DNA from: Puniceibacterium sediminis
Lineage (GTDB): Bacteria; Pseudomonadota; Alphaproteobacteria; Rhodobacterales; Rhodobacteraceae
Direction of reading: 5' to 3'
Assembly: GCF_900188035.1 (NCBI RefSeq)
Contig: NZ_FZNN01000002.1
Location: 1 to 64,000, forward strand
Length of the DNA: 64,000 bases
Positions 54,552 through 64,000 of this stretch are shown piece by piece (the first letter of the stretch is position 1; each line of letters starts with the position of its first letter). Made by a program: the position numbers and the translations under genes. The notes beneath the pieces are model-generated. The model saw nothing but the letters and a program-made list of their open reading frames with translations, did not search any database and had not been told where the DNA came from.

Positions 54552-55669
54552 CATCTGCACCCAAGGGCCCGCTGGCCGGACTGAAGGTCATCGAGCTTGC
54601 ACGCATCCTGGCCGGCCCCTGGGCCGGTCAGACTCTGTCGGACCTAGGCGCCGAGGTGATCAAGATCGAGGCGCCGCAGGGCGATGACACCCGCAAGTGG
54701 GGGCCGCCGTTCATCGACCGGGATAATGATCATACCGCCGCCTATTTCCATTCCTGCAACCGGGGAAAGGCTTCGGTCATCGTCGATCTGGCCAGCCCCG
54801 AAGGGCAGGAGCAGATGCGCGATCTGGTGCGCGATGCCGATATCCTGATCGAGAATTTCAAGGTTGGCGGGCTTGCCAAATACGGGCTGGATTATGCCAG
54901 CCTGTCTGAGGTCAATCCGCGTCTGATCTACTGTTCGATCACCGGTTTCGGGCAGGACGGCCCCTATGCGCATCGCGCCGGGTACGACTATATCATTCAG
55001 GGCATGTCCGGCCTGATGTCGATCACCGGCGACCCTGATGGTCAGCCCCAGCGCGCGGGCGTGGCGGTGACGGATATCTTTACCGGGGTCTATTCGGTGG
55101 CCGGTATTCTGGCCGCGCTTTACCAGCGTTCGGTGACCGGCCGGGGCCAGCATATCGATATGGCGCTGCTGGATGTGGCGGTGTCCGTCACAGCCAATCA
55201 GGCGATGAACTATCTGGCGACCGGCACGCCCCCGGGGCGGACGGGGAACTATCACCCGAACCTGACGCCCTATCAGGTGTTTGACTGTTCGGACGGCTTT
55301 ATCATCATCGCGACGGGCAATGATCCGCAGTATCAGCGGCTTTGTGGTCTGCTGGGGCTGGAGGATATGGCGCAGGATCCGATGTATCTGACCAATGCTG
55401 ATCGTGTGGCGAACCGGCCCGAGATGATCCGCCGTCTGACCGAAGCAACCCTGCGCATGACCAAGGCCGATCTGCTGGCTGCCTGCGAAGGGGCGGGTGT
55501 GCCCGCCGGTCCGATCAACGACATGGCCGAAGTGATGGCCGATCCGCAGGTTCAGGCGCGCGGCATGCAGATCACGCCCGAGGGTGTTCCCGGGCTGCGC
55601 GCACCGTTCAAGTTCTCGGATGCGGATCTGGTGCTGGACAGGGCGTCACCAAAGCTGGGTGAGGCCTGA
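54548..55669 (+). CDS. CaiB/BaiF-family (class III) CoA-transferase
   Basis: 373 aa. Family motifs include KVIELARILAGPWAGQTLSDLGAEVIKIE, CNRGKASVIVDL, LIENFKVGGLAKYGLDYA and the catalytic Asp region GRGQHIDMALLD. It moves CoA between acyl groups; substrate not predictable. It is translationally coupled to dsbA, though no shared function is evident. Confidence 0.88.
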   Translation: MTSAPKGPLAGLKVIELARILAGPWAGQTLSDLGAEVIKIEAPQGDDTRKWGPPFIDRDNDHTAAYFHSCNRGKASVIVDLASPEGQEQMRDLVRDADILIENFKVGGLAKYGLDYASLSEVNPRLIYCSITGFGQDGPYAHRAGYDYIIQGMSGLMSITGDPDGQPQRAGVAVTDIFTGVYSVAGILAALYQRSVTGRGQHIDMALLDVAVSVTANQAMNYLATGTPPGRTGNYHPNLTPYQVFDCSDGFIIIATGNDPQYQRLCGLLGLEDMAQDPMYLTNADRVANRPEMIRRLTEATLRMTKADLLAACEGAGVPAGPINDMAEVMADPQVQARGMQITPEGVPGLRAPFKFSDADLVLDRASPKLGEA

Positions 55670-55717
55670 GTCTTCAGGCTGAAGGCCATCGGTTTTAGCG
55701 TCGCCACGACGCAAGCC

Positions 55718-55739
55718 GGGCGGGGTTTGCTCCCCGCCC
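55718..55739. terminator. Hairpin between convergent genes
   Basis: GGGCGGGG (55718-55725) and CCCCGCCC (55732-55739) around TTTGCT form a perfect 8-bp stem between the CoA-transferase and saccharopine dehydrogenase stops. No T-run. Confidence 0.5.
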
Positions 55740-55755
55740 CGCGACATTGACGCGC

Positions 55756-56898
55756 TTATTTCAAATGATCGACGACACCCAGATCCTGCGCCAGTTTGCC
55801 CACCTCACCCAGCCAGCGTTCGACCAGTTTCGGGTCCCCGGGGGCGGCGGAGACACCTGCCGGGATTTCGCCCGCCATGACCGATTCGACCGCCAGCGAC
55901 ACCGGGATGGACACAAGCCGCGCCATCGCCGTGCCGCGCTCATCCCCCCAGGCGTCCATCACATAGGTCTTGTGCCAGACTGTCTTGCCCTCGGATTCGG
56001 CCTTGAGTGATACGCACATCACCACGCGGTCCGGCTCACCTTCATCATAGGCGTGTTCGGCCCAGAACTGATCGGACATCTCTTTCAGCCGCGCATCACC
56101 TTCGGGGCCTTTCAGCGACTCGACTTCGCGGAAGACGTCCGCCCAGGCATCGGCCCATCCGTTCAGACGCAGTGTGCCGCGCACGAATTCCGCAACCTTC
56201 CAGGTCGGATCGAAATTGTAGTCGTCCATGAAGGGGACCGAATCGCGGTTGGGATAAACCTCGAATGTCTCGGGAGTCGTCAGGGGCGCCTGATAGCTCC
56301 CCAGAGCATCCCATGGCCGGTCCACGCGCAACTCCTCGAACGCCTTGACCGACCGGGAGGGGGATCGCAGCGCCTTGAGCACACCCAGAGGCGACCAGCT
56401 GAACTTGTAGCGGAAGGGGTTGGGGATCTTTGGCACGCCGCCGCAATAGGATGTGAACGACAGCACGTTACCCGCGTCATAGGCGTCTGAATTGCGGTAC
56501 TCGGCCACCAGATGATGCGCCATCAGGTGGTCGATGCCGGGATCCAGCCCGACCTCGTTCACCAGTGATACACCTTTGAGCTGCGCCTTGGCGTGCAGGC
56601 TGCGCATCTCTGGTGCGATGTAGGATGAGCTCACAAAATGCGCGGCCTTGGCAATCGCGAGTTCGGCCAGCGGCACATGCCAGTCGGCGGGCAGCATGGA
56701 CACGATCACATCGCCGGGCTGCAATTCGGCCGCCAAAGCGTCGATATCGAATTCGTGGATGCGCTGGGTCAGATCGCCGACCGCGTCCTTGGCCTTGTCG
56801 AGCGTGCGGTTCCATACCGTCACCTCGTGCCCCGCCGTGATCAGCCTGCGCAGACCGGGCACGGCCGACAGGCCCGTGCCGCACCAGTGAATCGTCAT
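55756..56898 (-). CDS. Saccharopine dehydrogenase, L-glutamate-forming type
   Basis: 380 aa. N-terminal Rossmann start MTIHWCGTGLSAVPGLRRLITAGHEVTVWNR, then DVIVSMLPADWH, VSLVNEVGLDPGIDHLMAHH and SYCGGVPKIPNPFRYKFSWSP, matching LYS9/LKR-SDH type enzymes. It converts saccharopine to 2-aminoadipate semialdehyde and glutamate. It overlaps the upstream lysine-forming partner by 4 nt, giving a two-enzyme unit for lysine breakdown. Confidence 0.87.
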   Translation of the reverse strand: MTIHWCGTGLSAVPGLRRLITAGHEVTVWNRTLDKAKDAVGDLTQRIHEFDIDALAAELQPGDVIVSMLPADWHVPLAELAIAKAAHFVSSSYIAPEMRSLHAKAQLKGVSLVNEVGLDPGIDHLMAHHLVAEYRNSDAYDAGNVLSFTSYCGGVPKIPNPFRYKFSWSPLGVLKALRSPSRSVKAFEELRVDRPWDALGSYQAPLTTPETFEVYPNRDSVPFMDDYNFDPTWKVAEFVRGTLRLNGWADAWADVFREVESLKGPEGDARLKEMSDQFWAEHAYDEGEPDRVVMCVSLKAESEGKTVWHKTYVMDAWGDERGTAMARLVSIPVSLAVESVMAGEIPAGVSAAPGDPKLVERWLGEVGKLAQDLGVVDHLK

Positions 56899-57953
56899 GC
56901 TGTCACCTTTTTGCTGTGTTCTTCAAAATGTTCATATGCCCGTTTCCAGACGCCGGATTGCAGATCATCCAGGGTCTTCAGAACGGGAAGAAGCTGAGCG
57001 GCGTAATCCTCGGATGATTCGACCGGCAGCATCGAGGGCAGGTTGTCGATCGCCGTCACGTCCAGCGGCGGATCGTCGTGCACCCGCAGCGCCGGTTCGG
57101 CCCATGTGGTGGTGCGGTCATAGACCTTGACCGGGGAAAAATCGCTGGTGGGGTCGCAGGCGATATCGCCGATCACCGTCAGCCGGCGGTTTACCGTCCC
57201 GGTATCCGCAGGCACAAAGACCGGCGCGCCGGGCCGGGCGAGGATGCAGTTGAGAAAGATTTCATGTTCGAGCACTTCGGGGAAGGGGCCGCCATGGGCC
57301 GTTTCTGCCAGATCCCAGCCGGTGACCGGAATCTCCATCGCAGCGCAGAGATCCGATGCCCCGGTGCCGACGCGCCCCAGCGCCCCGATGACCAGCGCCG
57401 TGGGGCGCTTTTGCAGATCTGCCAACCCAGACTGAAGATCGGCCAGAAGCTGCTCGGCTGACTTGTAGGTGCCGACCGGGCCGCAGATTCCGCCGTTCTG
57501 TTGCGCGATCCAGCATTTCAGGGCCACCGCGGCACCGGCATAGCCCGCCCAGTATCCAAAGGCCGCGACCCGGCGGCCATCCTTGTCTGTCAGGTACTCA
57601 AGATCGAAAAGCGTGCCGCCCCCGGCATTGAACCGCGCCAACAGACGCTGGCCGTCCGGCTGGCCCTTGTAGGCATGGCCGAACATGATGTGACGGTGCC
57701 GCAGGGGCGTGCCGTCATCCGGAAGTTCCTTGAGGCCAAAGATGATGGCGTCGTCGGGGGCCGTGGTCCAGCTACCCTCGGGCGCGATCTCGGCCCCGGC
57801 TTCGGCATAGCCTGTGACCGGCACGGAGCGCTGCCTGCTTTCTTCAAAGGTGAGCTGAAAGCCTTGCGCAATCAACGCACGAACACCGTCGGGTGTGATC
57901 CCGACACGCTCTTCATTCTCGCGCTGTTCGGCGCGCACCCACAGATGTACCAT
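56895..57953 (-). CDS. Saccharopine dehydrogenase, L-lysine-forming type
   Basis: 352 aa. Opens MVHLWVRAEQRENEERVGITP, with VTGYAEAGAEIAPEGSWT, FGHAYKGQPDG, GYWAGYAGAAVAL and ALVIGALGRVGTGASDLC, features of LYS1-type (alanine dehydrogenase/PNT-like) enzymes. It links lysine and 2-oxoglutarate to saccharopine or the reverse. ATG 57953 fits family starts; ATG 57962 is in frame. Together with the next gene it forms a split lysine-2-oxoglutarate reductase/saccharopine dehydrogenase. Confidence 0.87.
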   Translation of the reverse strand: MVHLWVRAEQRENEERVGITPDGVRALIAQGFQLTFEESRQRSVPVTGYAEAGAEIAPEGSWTTAPDDAIIFGLKELPDDGTPLRHRHIMFGHAYKGQPDGQRLLARFNAGGGTLFDLEYLTDKDGRRVAAFGYWAGYAGAAVALKCWIAQQNGGICGPVGTYKSAEQLLADLQSGLADLQKRPTALVIGALGRVGTGASDLCAAMEIPVTGWDLAETAHGGPFPEVLEHEIFLNCILARPGAPVFVPADTGTVNRRLTVIGDIACDPTSDFSPVKVYDRTTTWAEPALRVHDDPPLDVTAIDNLPSMLPVESSEDYAAQLLPVLKTLDDLQSGVWKRAYEHFEEHSKKVTA

Positions 57954-58253
57954 GTGTCCCATCCCCTGTTTCGCGCGACACTACCGCGGAATTCGGCGGG
58001 CTGAAAGATGTGCCCGAAACCTGGCCTGGCCACTCTGGTTTCATCTGCCCGGAAATGCGCGGCAGCACTGGGCATCGCCTTGTGTACCCCGCCGCCACAC
58101 GCCGTGCCTTGCATAGATTCGGGGTCCGGACTCCGCAGAATTTAGCGTATCGGAAACCTTGTGGACGCCTTTTCTAAGCAAGGAGTCGGAATTGACGCGC
58201 CTTATGGTCTGCGGTCATGGTCTAATCTGCACCAAGTCACGGAAAGGCGCGTC

Positions 58254-61040
<2,787 letters not shown>

Positions 61041-61183
61041 CGCCACTTTCGCCAACGCCTGACCAACAGACCCTGCCCGGAATAAAGTACTGCGCGCTCC
61101 GGGCGGGCGCTCTGCACCGATCGATTTGACGCTCTGCCGATGCCGGTGTCTACCTTGGGAAAATCCCAAACAGGAGAGCCGCA

Positions 61184-62380
61184 ATGATTCCCGTAAAGCC
61201 GCAAAGATTCCTAGACGACCTGCATGCGCTGCGCGCCTTTGGCGCCGCCGGGGTTGGTAAGGGCGTCGTGCGCCCGGCGTTTTCGGATGAGGATATCGCA
61301 GCGCGGGATTGGCTGGCGGGAAAGATGGAAGAGGCCGGGCTGACGCCGGTTTTCGACCCGGTGGGATCACTTTTCGGTCTGGCCGAGGGGTCATCTGTGC
61401 TGATGGGGTCGCATTCCGACAGCCAGCCAGAGGGTGGCTGGCTGGATGGCGCGTTGGGTGTGATTTCGGCGCTGGAGGTGGCGCGGGCGTCTAAAGAGGC
61501 GGGTGGGCCGCCGGTGTCGGTGGTGTCGTTTCAGGATGAAGAGGGGCGGTTCGGCGTGACCACGGGCAGTTCCGTCTGGGGCGGGAACATGACGCTGGAA
61601 AAGGCCGACACGCTGACCGACCGGGACGGCGTGACCTTTGCGCAAGCGCGGGCACGGATGGGCGCGCGCGGTGGCGATTTTGTCGACCCCAAGCAGTTCA
61701 CCGGTTTCATCGAGATGCATATCGAACAGGGGCCGACGCTGATCACTTCGGGTGAAAAGATTGGTGTTGTCGGGGCCATCGTGGGCATCCGCGACATGAA
61801 GATTACATTCAGCGGCCAGCAAAACCATGCGGGCACCACCCCGATGGGGCTGCGGCGCGATGCGTTTCAGGGGGTTTCCGCCTTTAACGCCCGGATCAAC
61901 GAACGTTTCCGCAACGTGGTGACGCCGACGACGGTCTGGACCATCGGGCATGTGACGCTGCATCCCAATGCCTCGTCCATCGTGCCGGGGCGGGCGGTGT
62001 TCTCGATGCAATGGCGCGACGGTGACAGCGACCGGCTGGGCCGGATGGAGAAGATCGTCCGCGATACGGCCGCTGAGGTCGCAGACGAAATGGGCCTGAG
62101 CCTTGAGTATGGTCCGATGCTGGGGCTGGAACCGGTGGCGATGGATGCGCGGCTGCGTGGCGCGCTTGAAGCGGCTGCCGAAGCCGAGGTGCCGGGCAAC
62201 TGGCGGGTCTTGCCGTCGGGCGCGCTGCATGATGCGACCAATGTGGCGCGGCTGATGCCGGTGTCGATGCTGTTCGTGCCTTCGATCGGGGGGATCAGCC
62301 ATGACTTTGCCGAAGACACGGATGAGGCGGATCTGGTCGTTGGGCTGAACGTGCTGGCCCGGGCTGTGGCGGCGCTTTAG
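61184..62380 (+). CDS. M20-family Zn-dependent amidohydrolase (N-carbamoyl-amino acid hydrolase / allantoate amidohydrolase type)
   Basis: 398 aa. Metal ligands are in [29 protein letters not shown] and MHIEQGPTL; the dimerisation domain has [16 protein letters not shown], and the C-terminus has the last His in [10 protein letters not shown]. It hydrolyses N-carbamoyl amino acids, allantoate or ureidoglycine-like compounds; the exact substrate is not clear. ATG 61184 follows AGGAG by seven bases. Confidence 0.87.
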   Translation: MIPVKPQRFLDDLHALRAFGAAGVGKGVVRPAFSDEDIAARDWLAGKMEEAGLTPVFDPVGSLFGLAEGSSVLMGSHSDSQPEGGWLDGALGVISALEVARASKEAGGPPVSVVSFQDEEGRFGVTTGSSVWGGNMTLEKADTLTDRDGVTFAQARARMGARGGDFVDPKQFTGFIEMHIEQGPTLITSGEKIGVVGAIVGIRDMKITFSGQQNHAGTTPMGLRRDAFQGVSAFNARINERFRNVVTPTTVWTIGHVTLHPNASSIVPGRAVFSMQWRDGDSDRLGRMEKIVRDTAAEVADEMGLSLEYGPMLGLEPVAMDARLRGALEAAAEAEVPGNWRVLPSGALHDATNVARLMPVSMLFVPSIGGISHDFAEDTDEADLVVGLNVLARAVAAL

Positions 62381-62538
62381 ATCCCGGCGGCGGCGCGTAG
62401 AAACGGCAGCAGAGTGGCGGCGACAAGGCCGACCAGAGCCCCGATGGCCAATCGTACCGGCAGTCGGGGCACGCGCGGCGCAACAGCGCTGAGGCAGGCG
62501 CAGACTGTTGCGTAAAAGGTGAGAGTGATCGGATCCAT
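62377..62538 (-). CDS. Small membrane protein, conserved hypothetical
   Basis: 53 aa starting [21 protein letters not shown], with two hydrophobic segments ([13 protein letters not shown] and [18 protein letters not shown]). The start is ATG 62538; a longer frame extends upstream but lacks hydrophobic character. The end overlaps the amidohydrolase stop by 4 nt. Similar short proteins seem familiar from Roseobacter genomes, function unknown. Confidence 0.6.
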   Translation of the reverse strand: MDPITLTFYATVCACLSAVAPRVPRLPVRLAIGALVGLVAATLLPFLRAAAGI

Positions 62539-62749
62539 GCCGTAGAGTAGCACAGGCCAGCGCTGTGGTAATCCTGTTTGCGGGCGCATCCGTTCACCTG
62601 TCGACCATGCATCCGCCGCCGCCGACTCGCAAAGTTGTTCTTGACCTGTGACCGCAGATGGCAAGGATTGTGGGCAAGGGCCACAAGGCCGCAAGAACGG
62701 CTGTGCAAACGGTCGGAGACGCCGGAAATACCGGTGTGGGAGGATAGAT
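62539..62749. other. Divergent intergenic region before the acyl-CoA synthetase gene
   Basis: No gene recognised. TTGACC at 62641 could be a -35 element for the synthetase but no good -10 follows at 17 nt. GGGAGGA at 62738-62744 is the synthetase ribosome binding site. Confidence 0.3.
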
Positions 62750-64000
62750 TTGGCGTATATGTCCGAGGGTGCAGAGGGTCTGCGCTCAATTCCGGCGCTT
62801 TTGCGGCGCAATGCCGAGATGCATGGCGCGGCCCCTGCGTATCGCGAAAAAGAATACGGCATCTGGCAAAGCTGGACCTGGGCCGAGACCGAGGATCAGA
62901 TCGAGGCCTTGGCGCTGGGACTGCTCGACCTTGGTGTGGCGCCGGGCGATTTTGTCGCCGTGATTGGCCGCAACCGGCCTTATCTTTACTGGTCCATGGT
63001 CGCGGTGCAGATGGTTGGCGCGGTGCCGGTGCCGCTTTATCAGGACGCGGCCGCGGAAGAGATGGAGTATGTGCTGGTCCATTGCGGCGCACGTTTCGTG
63101 ATTGCCGCCGATCAGGAGCAGGTGGACAAGGTGATCGACGTGCAGGATGCCTGTCCGCAGTTCGAGGAGATGATCTATCTCGACCCGAGGGGCCTGCGGA
63201 AATACGATCATACACATATTCGCGCCTACAGCGACGTGCAGGAAACGGGTCGGGCGCGGCGTGGTGATCTGGGGGCTGAACTGGCGCGACGGCGGGCCAA
63301 GCTGGGGTACGATGACACCTGTGTCATGCTTTACACCAGCGGAACGACCGGCAAACCCAAGGGCGTGGTGCTGTCCAACCGCAACATCATCGAGACGGCG
63401 AAGGCATCAGCCGAGTTCGACCATCTCAAGGTGGGCGAAGAGGTTCTGGCCTATCTCCCGATGGCCTGGGTGGGGGATTTCATCTTTTCCATCGGGCAGG
63501 CTTATTGGGCCGGGTTCTGCGTGAACTGCCCCGAAAGCCCCGCGACGATGATGACGGATCTGCGTGAAATCGCACCGTCCTATTACTTTGCGCCGCCCCG
63601 GGTGTTCGAAACACAGCTGACGCAGATCATGATCCGGATGGAGGATGCGAGCGCGCTGAAGCAGCGGCTGTTTCACTACTTCATGGGGGTCGCACGTCGG
63701 GTGGGGCCGCAGATTCTGGACGGCAAACCGGTGTCTATGGTGGACCGGTTTCGGTACTGGCTGGGCGAGCTTCTGGTCTACGGGCCGTTGAAGAACACCC
63801 TTGGTCTGAGCCGCGTGCGGGTCGGTTACACGGCGGGCGAAGCGATCGGGCCTGAGATCTTCGATTTCTACCGGGCATTGGGAATCAACCTGAAACAGCT
63901 TTACGGCCAGACCGAAGCGTCGGTGTTCATCACCCAGCAACCGGATGGAGAGGTGCGTTCGGACACGGTGGGGGTGCCATCGCCGGGGGTAGAGATCCGC
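62750..64000 (+). CDS. AMP-dependent (long-chain) acyl-CoA synthetase, cut by window edge
   Basis: At least 417 codons, open to the window end. ATP/AMP motif VMLYTSGTTGKPKGVVLSNRN and the later YGQTEASVFI and GYTAGEAIGPEIFDFYRAL identify an ANL-superfamily ligase of long-chain type. It activates a carboxylic acid to its CoA ester. GGGAGGA lies 5 nt before a TTG at 62750 but 14 nt before the ATG at 62759, so TTG is the better-supported start (LAYMSEGAEG). The C-terminal domain is outside the window. Confidence 0.88.
   Translation, partial: MAYMSEGAEGLRSIPALLRRNAEMHGAAPAYREKEYGIWQSWTWAETEDQIEALALGLLDLGVAPGDFVAVIGRNRPYLYWSMVAVQMVGAVPVPLYQDAAAEEMEYVLVHCGARFVIAADQEQVDKVIDVQDACPQFEEMIYLDPRGLRKYDHTHIRAYSDVQETGRARRGDLGAELARRRAKLGYDDTCVMLYTSGTTGKPKGVVLSNRNIIETAKASAEFDHLKVGEEVLAYLPMAWVGDFIFSIGQAYWAGFCVNCPESPATMMTDLREIAPSYYFAPPRVFETQLTQIMIRMEDASALKQRLFHYFMGVARRVGPQILDGKPVSMVDRFRYWLGELLVYGPLKNTLGLSRVRVGYTAGEAIGPEIFDFYRALGINLKQLYGQTEASVFITQQPDGEVRSDTVGVPSPGVEIR

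Overview
The window reads as chromosomal DNA of a Roseobacter-group alphaproteobacterium (Rhodobacterales, Rhodobacteraceae). The evidence is an FnrL-type regulator beside a cbb3 oxidase cluster, a DUF2125 protein, a TIGR01459 HAD protein, a single-domain xylose ABC ATPase, split saccharopine dehydrogenases and generally high-GC coding DNA. I cannot name the genus. No rRNA, tRNA, CRISPR array or replication origin was recognised.

Left end (1-6650): an accessory segment. A truncated IS5-family transposase lies at the window edge. It is followed by a three-gene periplasmic molybdenum hydroxylase set (Tat-exported Mo subunit, 2Fe-2S subunit, di-heme cytochrome c), then a decayed IS3-family element. 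The second gene of that IS3 element carries seven short hairpin inserts of about 35-45 bp. They share conserved outer arms, while their stems differ in sequence but are always self-complementary. This is the most unusual structure in the window.

D-xylose block (6700-16200): a phasin-like gene preceded by a perfect FNR box, then the minus-strand operon xylF-xylH-xylG-xylB-xylA with a terminator/attenuator after xylF. Divergent from it is a ROK regulator overlapping a secreted CRTAC1-type protein, and convergent with that is a di-heme peroxidase of the MauG/CCP family. dadA and htpX follow.

Microaerobic respiration block (20277-30101): fnrL, a universal stress protein and ccoNOQP-ccoGHIS. One perfect FNR box lies between usp and ccoN. 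Most cco genes overlap by 4-14 nt, except for a 332-nt gap with an 11-G run between ccoP and ccoG. An 11-bp phased tandem repeat follows ccoS.

Housekeeping block (30200-55700): enoyl-CoA hydratase/SDR pair, DUF2125 protein, UbiH-like hydroxylase, amidase, Bcr/CflA efflux pump with MarR regulator, aminotransferase-ftsK, lolA, SLT lipoprotein, hspQ, threonine aldolase-ycgN-ribF, MaoC hydratase, WYL regulator, HAD protein, a more A+T-rich Nudix/membrane-protein islet, Mn-pyrophosphatase, mutY, DUF721, dsbA and a CoA-transferase. Two copies of a double-hairpin repeat with compensatory base changes lie downstream of the DUF2125 gene and of ftsK.

Right end (55750-64000): a two-gene saccharopine dehydrogenase unit (lysine degradation), an orphan formate dehydrogenase alpha subunit lacking the cysteines of its N-terminal His-Cys3 cluster, an M20 amidohydrolase, a small membrane protein and an acyl-CoA synthetase cut by the window edge.

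All functional calls rest on motif recognition and remembered family features. No database search was run.
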